The notes under the pieces are model-generated. The model was not told the origin of the DNA. It did not search any database and saw nothing but the letters and a program-made list of their open reading frames with translations. The translations under genes were made by a program, and so were the position numbers. DNA of 20,186 nucleotides from JALYSX01 sp036510515 (GTDB taxonomy: Bacteria > Vulcanimicrobiota > Vulcanimicrobiia > Vulcanimicrobiales > Vulcanimicrobiaceae), in contig DATCDS010000018.1 in NCBI GenBank assembly GCA_036510515.1, positions 1 through 20,186 on the forward strand, in the 5' to 3' direction. Below, piece by piece: positions 13,421 through 20,186 of this stretch. Position 1 is the first letter of the stretch; each line of letters opens with the position of its first letter.

Positions 13421-14812
13421 CTAGAGTTGTACGGGGAAGAACTTGGCGCTCTTTTGGAATTTGCCGGCGCCCTTTTGGCCGGTGAAGGTGTTGCCGTCGG
13501 CGACCATCTTGCCGCGCGAGAAGACGTAGCGCGGGCGACCCTTGATCGTCATGCCTTCGAAAACGTTGTTATCCGCCTTCATGTGATGGGTTGCGGGCGA
13601 AATGGTGCGCGATTCATTGGGATCCCAGATCAGCAGATCCGCGTCGCTGCCGACCGCGACGGTGCCCTTGCGCGGGAACAGGCCGAACAGCTTGGCGGGA
13701 TTGGTCGAGCCCAATGCCACGAAGTTGTTCAAGCCGAGCACGCCGCGGTTGACGCCGACCTCGTAGAGGATCGCGATGCGGTCTTCGATCGTGGGCGCGC
13801 CGTTGGGAATCTTTGAGAAATCGTGCTTGCCCAGTTCTTTTTGGCCGCACAGGTTGAACGAACAGTGATCGCTGCCAAAGGAGTGCAATTCGAGGTTCTT
13901 GAGTTTCTTGAGCAGGACGTCTTGATTCCACTTGTCGCGGATCGGCGGCGAGAGCACGTACTTGGCGCCGGCGAAATCCGGGCGCTCGTAATCGGCATAC
14001 TCGCAGACCAGATATTGCGGGCAGGTTTCGCCGTAGATGTGCAAGCCGCGGGCGCGGCCCTCGGAGATCATGTCCGCGCCCATGGCGCTGGAGACGTGCA
14101 CGACGTAGAGCGGCGCGCCGGCGATCTCGGCCAAACGGATCGCGCGGTTGGTGGCTTCGCCTTCACACTCGACCGGACGCGTCAGCGCGTGCCATTTGGG
14201 CTCGGTGTGGCCGGCGGCCAAGGCCTGTTTGGTCGTAACCTCGATTACGTCGCCATTCTCGGCATGCACCTGTACCAGGCCGCCGTGCTTGGCGCACGTT
14301 TGCAGGGTTTTGAAGATCGTTTCGTCGTCGACTTGCAGCACGTGTTTGTAGGCCATGAAACACTTGAACGAGTTGACGCCCTCGACGTCGATCATCGTGG
14401 GGATCTCGGCCATCGTTTCGTCGCGTCCGTCGGCGATGGTCAGGTGGAAGGCATAGTCGATAACGGCTTTGCCGTCGGCCTTCCCGTGCCAGGTGTCGAC
14501 CGCTTCTTTGAGCGACTTGCCGCGGGTGTGCAGCGCGAAGTCGATGATCGTGGTCGTTCCGCCCATTGCGGCGGCGCGGGTGCCGCTTTCGAAGTCGTCG
14601 ATTGTGGTCGTGCCGCCGAACGGCATGTCCAAATGCGTGTGCGGATCGATGCCGCCCGGGAACACGTAGGCTCCGCTCGCGTCGACGACGGTATGTCCGT
14701 CGGACGAAAGACTCTTGCCGATCGTGGAGATCGTTTCGCCTTCGATCAGGACGTCGGCGGGATAGGTATCGGTGGCGGTGACGATCGTGCCGCCGCGGAT
14801 GATGGTTCCCAA
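13421..14812 (-). CDS. hydA: Dihydropyrimidinase / D-hydantoinase
   Basis: Opens dihydrouracil or dihydrothymine to the N-carbamoyl-beta-amino acid; many such enzymes also act on 5-substituted hydantoins. It is an amidohydrolase with a binuclear metal site. The 463 residues fit the family (about 460-490). Metal ligands are visible: GIDPHTHLDMPFGG near residue 53, the lysine that is carboxylated in SFKCFMAYKH near 150, VHAENGD near 182, YVVHVSSA near 238, and FGSDHCSF near 314 with the last aspartate. The start is TTG 14812: AAGGAG lies six bases upstream, and the MGTIIRGGTIVT opening is standard. It is 12 bases after preA and 17 before the beta-ureidopropionase gene, as expected for consecutive pathway steps. 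Confidence 0.93.
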   Translation of the reverse strand: MGTIIRGGTIVTATDTYPADVLIEGETISTIGKSLSSDGHTVVDASGAYVFPGGIDPHTHLDMPFGGTTTIDDFESGTRAAAMGGTTTIIDFALHTRGKSLKEAVDTWHGKADGKAVIDYAFHLTIADGRDETMAEIPTMIDVEGVNSFKCFMAYKHVLQVDDETIFKTLQTCAKHGGLVQVHAENGDVIEVTTKQALAAGHTEPKWHALTRPVECEGEATNRAIRLAEIAGAPLYVVHVSSAMGADMISEGRARGLHIYGETCPQYLVCEYADYERPDFAGAKYVLSPPIRDKWNQDVLLKKLKNLELHSFGSDHCSFNLCGQKELGKHDFSKIPNGAPTIEDRIAILYEVGVNRGVLGLNNFVALGSTNPAKLFGLFPRKGTVAVGSDADLLIWDPNESRTISPATHHMKADNNVFEGMTIKGRPRYVFSRGKMVADGNTFTGQKGAGKFQKSAKFFPVQL

Positions 14813-14824
14813 CTGTCGCTCCTT

Positions 14825-16075
14825 TTAGACCAGTGCTGCCGATCGCTGTTTCCAGGATTCGGGCGGCAGTCCGTTTTGAACCTGGATCATGTCGATGCAG
14901 TCGACCGGGCAGACCATCATGCACAGGTTGCAGCCGACGCAGTTCTTCTCGTCGACGACCAGATTGGTTACGCCGTTGTCCTGCAGCACCCGATCGATGC
15001 ATTGATGCGCTGCATCTTCGCATGCGATGAAGCACTTGTTGCAGTGAATACAGCGATCCTGGTCGACCCGCGCGACGATCGCGTAGTTGAGGTTAAGGTT
15101 GTTCCACGTCGTGATCTTGTTCTGCGATTTGCCGATCAGTTCGTCGACCGAGGCCATACCCTTGGCGTCGAGGTAGTCGTTCAACCCCGAGACCATCTCT
15201 TTGACGATCGCAAAGCCGTGATGCATGGCCGCCGTGCAGACCTGCACGTTGCTGGCACCTAGGAGCAAGAACTCAACCGCGTCCTGCCACGTCTCGACGC
15301 CCCCGATGCCCGAGATCGGGATGTTAACCTCGGGATCGCGCGCGCAGTCGTTGACCATGTTGAGCGCGATCGGCTTGACGACCGGGCCGCAGTATCCCCC
15401 GTGCGAGCTCATGCCGTCGACGTGCGGGATCGGATTGAACGTATCCAGGTCGACGCCCATGATGCTGTTGATCGTATTGATCATGCTGATCGCGTCGGCG
15501 CCGCCTTTGGACGCCGCGCGGGCGCCGAAGCGGATGTCGGTGATGTTGGGCGTGAGTTTGACGATGACCGGAACGCGCGCGACTTCCTTCGTCCAATAGG
15601 CGACTTGTTCGATCAAGTCGGGATGCTGTCCGACCGCCGACCCCATGCCCCGTTCGCTCATGCCGTGCGGGCAGCCGAAGTTGAGCTCGAAGCCGTCGAT
15701 GTCGACCTCTTGGACGCGCTTGACCAGCTCGTGCCAAGCGTCTCGTTCGCAGACTTCCATCAGCGACGCGACGATGGCGCGATCTGGGAACGCAGCTTTG
15801 CAGGCCGCGATCTCGCGCAGGTTCTCTTCGAGCGGGCGGTCGGTGATTAACTCGATGTTGTTCATGCCGGCCATGCGGTGGTTCTTATAGGTGAAGCTCG
15901 CAAAGCGCGAGGTCACGTTGGTGATCGGCGTACCCAGCGTTTTCCAGACGACGCCGCCCCAGCCGGCTTCGAAGGCGCGCAGCACCTGATAGCCGCTGTT
16001 GGTCGGTGGTGCCGACGCTAGCCAGAAGGGGTTGGGGCTTTTGATGCCCGCTAGATCGCTCGCTAAGTTTGCCAT
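14825..16075 (-). CDS. preA: NAD-dependent dihydropyrimidine dehydrogenase subunit PreA
   Basis: Catalytic subunit that reduces uracil and thymine to the 5,6-dihydro forms (reversibly) in complex with PreT. The 416-residue protein has an FMN-binding TIM barrel: LASAPPTNSG near residue 19, GFELNFGCPHGMSERGMG near 127, VIVKLTPN near 169, and the active-site loop GGYCGP near 225 whose cysteine is the general acid in this family. The C-terminus carries two [4Fe-4S] motifs, CIHCNKCFIAC and CVGCNLCMMVCPVDC, as in the ferredoxin-like tail of PreA and of animal DPD. Start ATG 16075 follows an AGGAACC sequence. It lies 12 bases from both preT and the dihydropyrimidinase gene. Confidence 0.95.
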   Translation of the reverse strand: MANLASDLAGIKSPNPFWLASAPPTNSGYQVLRAFEAGWGGVVWKTLGTPITNVTSRFASFTYKNHRMAGMNNIELITDRPLEENLREIAACKAAFPDRAIVASLMEVCERDAWHELVKRVQEVDIDGFELNFGCPHGMSERGMGSAVGQHPDLIEQVAYWTKEVARVPVIVKLTPNITDIRFGARAASKGGADAISMINTINSIMGVDLDTFNPIPHVDGMSSHGGYCGPVVKPIALNMVNDCARDPEVNIPISGIGGVETWQDAVEFLLLGASNVQVCTAAMHHGFAIVKEMVSGLNDYLDAKGMASVDELIGKSQNKITTWNNLNLNYAIVARVDQDRCIHCNKCFIACEDAAHQCIDRVLQDNGVTNLVVDEKNCVGCNLCMMVCPVDCIDMIQVQNGLPPESWKQRSAALV

Positions 16076-16087
16076 GCTGTGTGGTTC

Positions 16088-17446
16088 CTAATGACCTGCA
16101 GGTGTGAGCGTGGGGAGAACGCGCGGCGGCGCCGGTATGCGCTCGGGCATCAGATACTCCTCGATGCTCCGAGCCGCGATTTTGCCCTGTTGAGCCGCTT
16201 CGACAACCATCGCTTCGCGCATGCCCTTTTCGTAGATGCAGTCGCCCGCGGCGAACAGGCCCGGGCGGCTGGTCTCCATGCGGTCGTTGACGACGATGAC
16301 GCCGTCGCGATGCGCGATACCCAGCTTCGCAAAGAGATCCGTCAACCGGCTCTGACCGATCGCGCTGATGACCGTGTCGACCGGCTCGACGAACTCGCTG
16401 CCGGGGATCTCAACGGGCGAGGTGCGGCCGTTGCGCTCGACCAACTCGGTACGCACGAACTTCACGCCGACGATCTTCCCGTTCTCGCGCACGATCGAGG
16501 TCGGAAGGGTGAAGAAACGAAACTCGATGCCTTCGGCCTTGGCGAAATCGTACTCGAAGTCGTAGGCGGTCATGTGTTCTTCGCCGCGGCGGTAGAACAT
16601 CGTGACGCGCTCGGCTCCCAAACGCTTGGCGCAGGTTAAGGCGTCGATTGCGGTGTTGCCCGCGCCGATGACGGCGACGTGCTTGCCGACTTTCTCGAAG
16701 GGCTTGCCGAGTTTGGCGGCTTCGATGAAGTCGATGGCGTCCCAGGCGTGCTCTTTGCCGTCGATGTCGGTGTCGGGAACGCCGCCCATGCCGCAAGCGA
16801 TGACGACGGCGTCGAAATCCTTGACCAGCGATTCCATGCCGATGTCGTCGCCGACGCGCACGCTCGTGCGAACCTCGCAGCCGAGATCGACGACCTGCTG
16901 GGCTTCCCACAACGCAACGTCTTTATCCAGGCGAAACGGAACGATGCCGTAGGTGTTGAGGCCGCCCAGAAAGTCTTTGGCTTCAAAAATCGTGACCGCG
17001 TGGCCGAAGCGGCGAAGGTCGCGCGCGGTTGCAAGCCCGGCCGGTCCGCCGCCGATCACGGCAACCTTCTTGCCGGTGGGCGGCCCGGGCTCGAAGATCG
17101 TTTCGCCGGTTTCGCGCAGATAGTCCGTCGCATAGCGCTGCAGATCGCCGATGCGGATCGGTGTGTCGTCGTGGTGGTAGACGCAGGCGCCCTCGCACAG
17201 TTCGGAGACCGGGCAAACGCGGGCGCACGAAGCGCCCATCGCGTTAGACTCCAAAATGGTGCGCGCGCTGCCCTTGAGATTGCCGTCGGCGATCTGCGAG
17301 ATGAATCCCGGAATGTCGATGTGCGTCGGACATGCGTGCATGCACGGCGCGTCGTAGCAGTACAAACAGCGATTCGCCTCGATGACGACTTCGAAAGCGG
17401 AGAGGGGCTTGCCTAAGGGCTGCCCCGGAAACGATTGCTGATCCAT
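16088..17446 (-). CDS. preT: NAD-dependent dihydropyrimidine dehydrogenase subunit PreT
   Basis: Electron-transfer subunit: takes electrons from NAD(P)H through FAD and iron-sulphur clusters to PreA. The 452-residue protein resembles the small subunit of glutamate synthase and the N-terminal half of animal DPD. Cysteine clusters lie near the N-terminus (RCLYCYDAPCMHACPTHIDI near residue 26, and GASCARVCPVSELCEGAC near 71). The FAD dinucleotide fold is VAVIGGGPAGLATARDLRR near 128. A second NAD(P)-binding fold is HVAVIGAGNTAIDA near 259, and the GLFAAGDCI motif near 405 closes the FAD site. ATG 17446 follows AGGTAGG at good spacing. It begins three bases after the aldehyde dehydrogenase gene ends. 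Confidence 0.94.
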   Translation of the reverse strand: MDQQSFPGQPLGKPLSAFEVVIEANRCLYCYDAPCMHACPTHIDIPGFISQIADGNLKGSARTILESNAMGASCARVCPVSELCEGACVYHHDDTPIRIGDLQRYATDYLRETGETIFEPGPPTGKKVAVIGGGPAGLATARDLRRFGHAVTIFEAKDFLGGLNTYGIVPFRLDKDVALWEAQQVVDLGCEVRTSVRVGDDIGMESLVKDFDAVVIACGMGGVPDTDIDGKEHAWDAIDFIEAAKLGKPFEKVGKHVAVIGAGNTAIDALTCAKRLGAERVTMFYRRGEEHMTAYDFEYDFAKAEGIEFRFFTLPTSIVRENGKIVGVKFVRTELVERNGRTSPVEIPGSEFVEPVDTVISAIGQSRLTDLFAKLGIAHRDGVIVVNDRMETSRPGLFAAGDCIYEKGMREAMVVEAAQQGKIAARSIEEYLMPERIPAPPRVLPTLTPAGH

Positions 17447-17449
17447 GGC

Positions 17450-18961
17450 CTACCTATGTGTCGGGAAGCCGAGGTTCATCCCGGCGTTGGAGTCGTTCCA
17501 GCGCGCCGTGACGACCTTGTTGCGCGTGTAGAATTTAAAACCGTCGGGGCCGTAGATGTGCAGGTCGCCGAACAGCGAGTCTTTCCATCCGCCGAACGAA
17601 TAGTATCCGACCGGCACGGGAATCGGGACGTTGACGCCTACCAAGCCGACCTCGACCTCGCTTTGGAAGCGTCGCGCGGCCGTTCCGCTCCGAGTGAAGA
17701 TCGAGCAGCCGTTGCCGTACGGGTTAGCGTGCATGATCTCCAGCGCTTCGCCCAGCGTTTTGACGCGCACGTTGACGAGCAAGGGGCCGAAGATCTCTTC
17801 TTTGTAGATCGACATATCGGTCGTGACGTTGTCGAACAGTGTCGGACCCACGAAGAAGCCGTCCTCGAAGCCTTTGACCTTTAGGTCGCGACCATCGGCA
17901 ACCAGCGTCGCACCCTCGCGCACGCCGGCATCGGTATAATCGATGACGCGCTGACGGGCGGCGGCGTTAACGACCGGCCCCATGTCGTTGCCGTCGTCGT
18001 GCCCGGGACCGATCTTGAGCGTGCCGATGCGTTTCTTGACCGCTTCCATCAGCGCGTCCCCGGCTTCGCCGACGGTGACGCTGACCGAGATCGCCATGCA
18101 GCGCTGCCCGGCCGAGCCGTAGCCGGCCGAAACCAGTGCATCGGCGGCGACGTCGATGTCGGCGTCGGGCATGACGACCATATGATTCTTGGCCCCGCCG
18201 AGGGCTTGCACGCGCTTGCCATGAGCCGCGGCGGTCTCGTAGATATACTTGGCGATCGGCGTCGAGCCCACGAACGAGATCGCATCGACATCGGGATGAC
18301 GCAGCAGCGCGTCGACGGCGGCCTTGTCGCCGTGGAGGACGTTGAAGGCGCCGTCGGGCAAGCCGGATTCCTTGAGCAGCTTGGCCATGAGCAGCGCGGC
18401 CGACGGATCGCGCTCGGAGGGCTTGAGTACGAAGGTATTGCCCGCGGCGAGCGCCGGGGCGAGCATCCAAATCGGCACCATCATGGGGAAGTTGAACGGC
18501 GTGATCCCGACGCACACGCCGACGGGCTGGCGGATCGAGTACGTGTCGATGTTGGTCGAGACGTTTTCGCTCATCTCGCCCTTCATCTGGTGCGTCAGCT
18601 GGCATGCAAAGTCGATGACCTCCAACGCGCGCGTGACCTCGCCGCCGGCGTCCGAGACGATCTTCCCATGCTCGTTAGAAACGATCTTCGAGAACTCGTC
18701 GAAATGTTGGCGGACCTTCTCGCGGAACGCGATCAGGACTTCGGCGCGCTTTCCCAGCGGCCAACGTCCCCACACCGAGAACGCCGCGCGCGCGGCGGCG
18801 ACGGCACGGTCTACGGTCGCGTCGTCGGCGAAGGCCACGCGCCGCTGGACGACGCCCCGGGCCGGGTCGTAGATATCGCCGAAGCGGGTGCTGGTCGAGC
18901 CGTCGACGAGGGCGCCCCCAATGAAATGCCCGACCGTGGCCGGTAGTGTGGTAGTTTGCAT
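17450..18961 (-). CDS. mmsA: CoA-acylating (methyl)malonate-semialdehyde dehydrogenase
   Basis: Oxidises malonate semialdehyde or methylmalonate semialdehyde to acetyl-CoA or propionyl-CoA, with NAD and CoA and release of CO2. It is an aldehyde dehydrogenase of 503 residues, the usual size. Motifs: GITPFNFPMMVP near residue 152 (cofactor and oxyanion region), FVGSTPIAKYIY near 230, GGAKNHMVVMPDAD near 255 (typical of the MMSDH subfamily) and GSAGQRCMA near 282 with the catalytic cysteine at about 288. I chose ATG 18961 because MQTTTLPATVGHFIGG begins where the family begins; an upstream start would add 40 unrelated residues. No good Shine-Dalgarno sequence precedes it. It is the first gene of the pyrimidine-degradation operon, where its substrate would arise by transamination of beta-alanine or beta-aminoisobutyrate. 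Confidence 0.92.
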   Translation of the reverse strand: MQTTTLPATVGHFIGGALVDGSTSTRFGDIYDPARGVVQRRVAFADDATVDRAVAAARAAFSVWGRWPLGKRAEVLIAFREKVRQHFDEFSKIVSNEHGKIVSDAGGEVTRALEVIDFACQLTHQMKGEMSENVSTNIDTYSIRQPVGVCVGITPFNFPMMVPIWMLAPALAAGNTFVLKPSERDPSAALLMAKLLKESGLPDGAFNVLHGDKAAVDALLRHPDVDAISFVGSTPIAKYIYETAAAHGKRVQALGGAKNHMVVMPDADIDVAADALVSAGYGSAGQRCMAISVSVTVGEAGDALMEAVKKRIGTLKIGPGHDDGNDMGPVVNAAARQRVIDYTDAGVREGATLVADGRDLKVKGFEDGFFVGPTLFDNVTTDMSIYKEEIFGPLLVNVRVKTLGEALEIMHANPYGNGCSIFTRSGTAARRFQSEVEVGLVGVNVPIPVPVGYYSFGGWKDSLFGDLHIYGPDGFKFYTRNKVVTARWNDSNAGMNLGFPTHR

Positions 18962-19099
18962 ATAGGTGGGGGTGAGTATGACGAACGACGGGCAATTTCC
19001 CGTAGATTTCCAAGATTGTCGACATTTTCTTGCGACCTCGAGAAGGGCGGGCCAGGCGGGCCCGGGGCAACGCTTGGTCAAACCGGTGAACCGAGGAGC

Positions 19100-19555
19100 A
19101 TGATCTTGCGCTTACTACCGTCGTCGATCGTTCTTACCGTCGCGTTGGTGGCTGGCGCGGCCGCCGTGGCGCCTGCGGATTCGCCGCTGATCTCCCACGG
19201 AAAGCAGATCAATCTGCACAACGGGTGGATCGAGGTGCGCAACCTCACGACCGTGACGGCCGATATCGAAATAAGACCGGCCAGAGGCACCCCGATCGAT
19301 CGCCGCGCGGCGTTGGGTCCAAGAGAAGTTTTCGACGCGAACAACTGCTGCTACAAACCCGATGGCCTGTACGACGTCTCTTTCAAGAGGCTGGGCTCCG
19401 AAGCGAATCGGGATGCGATAGCCCTGTTTCGGCTGCGCCGATGCAGCCGCGACGGCGCGGTGTTCGGCTTTGCTTCCATCGACGTTCGCGGGCCGAGTTA
19501 CACCCGTTCGGGGGTCACGTTTTCTCTCGTTCGGGTCGACACCGAGTGCCCGTAG
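19100..19555 (+). CDS. Small secreted protein of unknown function
   Basis: I do not recognise the family. The 151-residue protein has a signal peptide (LRLLPSSIVLTVALVAGAAAVAPADS, cleavage near residue 27). The mature domain of about 125 residues looks beta-rich, with WIEVRNLTTVTADIEI near the start and four cysteines (NNCCYK, RRCS, TEC), suggesting disulphides outside the cytoplasm. Start is uncertain: GAGGAG (19093-19098) is only one base from ATG 19100 but seven from the in-frame TTG at 19106, so the TTG may be the real start. It is transcribed divergently from the pyrimidine operon across a 138-base gap that holds no promoter I can call with confidence, only an eight-base palindrome TGTCGACA at 19017-19024. 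Confidence 0.6.
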   Translation: MILRLLPSSIVLTVALVAGAAAVAPADSPLISHGKQINLHNGWIEVRNLTTVTADIEIRPARGTPIDRRAALGPREVFDANNCCYKPDGLYDVSFKRLGSEANRDAIALFRLRRCSRDGAVFGFASIDVRGPSYTRSGVTFSLVRVDTECP

Positions 19556-19586
19556 ACTACAGGCCCGGCGAGTCTTTCACCGGTTG

Positions 19587-20126
19587 CTAGATGTCCGACG
19601 CGCGATCGACGTCGCGATAGGCGCCGTCGTCGGCAACGTCGATCGTGCGGCGCGTGAGCGAAGGATCGTCGCGCAGCGAGCGTAGCGTATCGCCGTCCCG
19701 AAGGGCGGCGATTTTCGTTCGCGCATGCGCTGAGAACAGCACGGGATGACCGCCGACGCCGGCGCGTTGCGGATAACAGACGTCCGCGTTGCCGGCGCCG
19801 CCGACGACCGCATCCACGATCGCGCGCGTCATGAACGGCATGTCGGCGAGCAAGACAACGATCGCTTTGCGCTCGCCGATGGCCGCGTTCGCGAGGCGGA
19901 GCGAGTGGGCCATGCCGCGTTCGGGGGCGTCGTTTTCGATCAGGCGGGCGGGGGAGAGGCGCGGTTCGAGGTCACGTGGCCCGACGACGACGGTCGGCAA
20001 ATGGGCGACGGCGGCCAGTACGCGTGCGATCATGGCCTTGCCGGCGATTTCGACCAGTAGCTTTTGACCGCCGAATCGCGAACCGGTCCCGGCCGCGAGG
20101 ATCACCGCGGTGAGTCGATGTGTCAT
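19587..20126 (-). CDS. MobA/MocA-like molybdenum-cofactor nucleotidyltransferase
   Basis: Probable molybdopterin cytidylyl- or guanylyltransferase, attaching CMP or GMP to molybdopterin for a molybdenum hydroxylase. The 179-residue protein is a compact Rossmann-like NTP transferase. It has the nucleotide-binding signature ILAAGTGSRFGGQK at residues 9-22, a VLLADMPFMT segment (metal-binding aspartate) near residue 92, and GVGGHPVLFS near 129, the pattern typical of MocA and related enzymes. ATG 20126 puts the signature at the expected distance; an upstream ATG at 20150 would add eight residues encoded by a direct repeat, so I reject it. No molybdenum enzyme or other cofactor gene is visible in the window. 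CTP versus GTP preference cannot be read here. Confidence 0.78.
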   Translation of the reverse strand: MTHRLTAVILAAGTGSRFGGQKLLVEIAGKAMIARVLAAVAHLPTVVVGPRDLEPRLSPARLIENDAPERGMAHSLRLANAAIGERKAIVVLLADMPFMTRAIVDAVVGGAGNADVCYPQRAGVGGHPVLFSAHARTKIAALRDGDTLRSLRDDPSLTRRTIDVADDGAYRDVDRASDI

Positions 20127-20159
20127 GGCGAGCGTGGGCCCCAGTGTCATGGCGAGCGT
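20120..20159. repeat. 16-base direct repeat at window end
   Basis: GTGTCATGGCGAGCGT occurs at 20120-20135 and again at 20144-20159, a 24-base period. The first copy contains the start codon of the nucleotidyltransferase gene on the other strand, and the second contains an alternative in-frame ATG. The following sequence to the window edge is rich in GAGCG-like steps. The repeat may continue beyond the window. Confidence 0.6.
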
Positions 20160-20186
20160 AGCGACCGCAGGGGAGCGGAGTCGAGC

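Noticed and set aside
13823..15262. A 479-codon open frame on the + strand opposite dihydropyrimidinase and preA
   Set aside because: It spans two confidently identified genes on the other strand and is a codon-bias shadow.

Overview
The window is a 20 kb piece of a GC-rich bacterial chromosome with densely packed genes. I cannot assign a species. The GC-rich sequence, the bacterial PreT/PreA and HolA genes, and an archaeal-type purP inside a bacterial purine operon suggest an uncultivated lineage, perhaps Eremiobacterota/WPS-2-like. That assignment is inference only. I see no rRNA, tRNA, CRISPR array, insertion sequence or prophage. No gap between genes exceeds 300 bases.

Left part, + strand (1-9364): the 3' end of holA (DNA polymerase III delta), a secreted unknown protein, then a tightly overlapping purine-synthesis operon: purB, a purC-purE-like fusion, purL, purQ, a purS-like gene, purP and a secreted protein of unknown function. 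Several members are unusual. The PurE-like half of the fusion has lost its signature catalytic motifs. PurL ends exactly where its second B domain should begin. The PurS-like protein is enlarged and sits after purQ. PurP is the formate- and ATP-dependent FAICAR synthetase normally associated with archaea. Together they form a mosaic version of the de novo purine pathway, which is the most interesting content of the window.

Middle part (9333-12373): an NCS1-family nucleobase/hydantoin permease (- strand) overlapping the previous gene tail to tail; an orphan VapB/Phd-type antitoxin (+ strand) with an apparent CTG start and no toxin beside it; a small secreted protein (- strand); and a two-gene membrane protein/HTH regulator unit (- strand). 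That unit has a near-consensus sigma-70 promoter whose -10 box lies inside a perfect inverted repeat, an obvious candidate autoregulatory operator.

Right part (12481-18961, - strand): one operon for reductive pyrimidine degradation, in transcription order mmsA-like dehydrogenase, preT, preA, dihydropyrimidinase and beta-ureidopropionase, ending in a strong intrinsic terminator. It would convert uracil or thymine through dihydropyrimidine and N-carbamoyl-beta-amino acid to beta-alanine or beta-aminoisobutyrate, and the derived semialdehyde to acetyl- or propionyl-CoA. The aminotransferase joining these two ends is not in the window. The NCS1 permease 1.6 kb downstream may import the substrate. 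After a divergent secreted protein (+ strand), the window ends with a MobA/MocA-like nucleotidyltransferase (- strand) and a short direct repeat.
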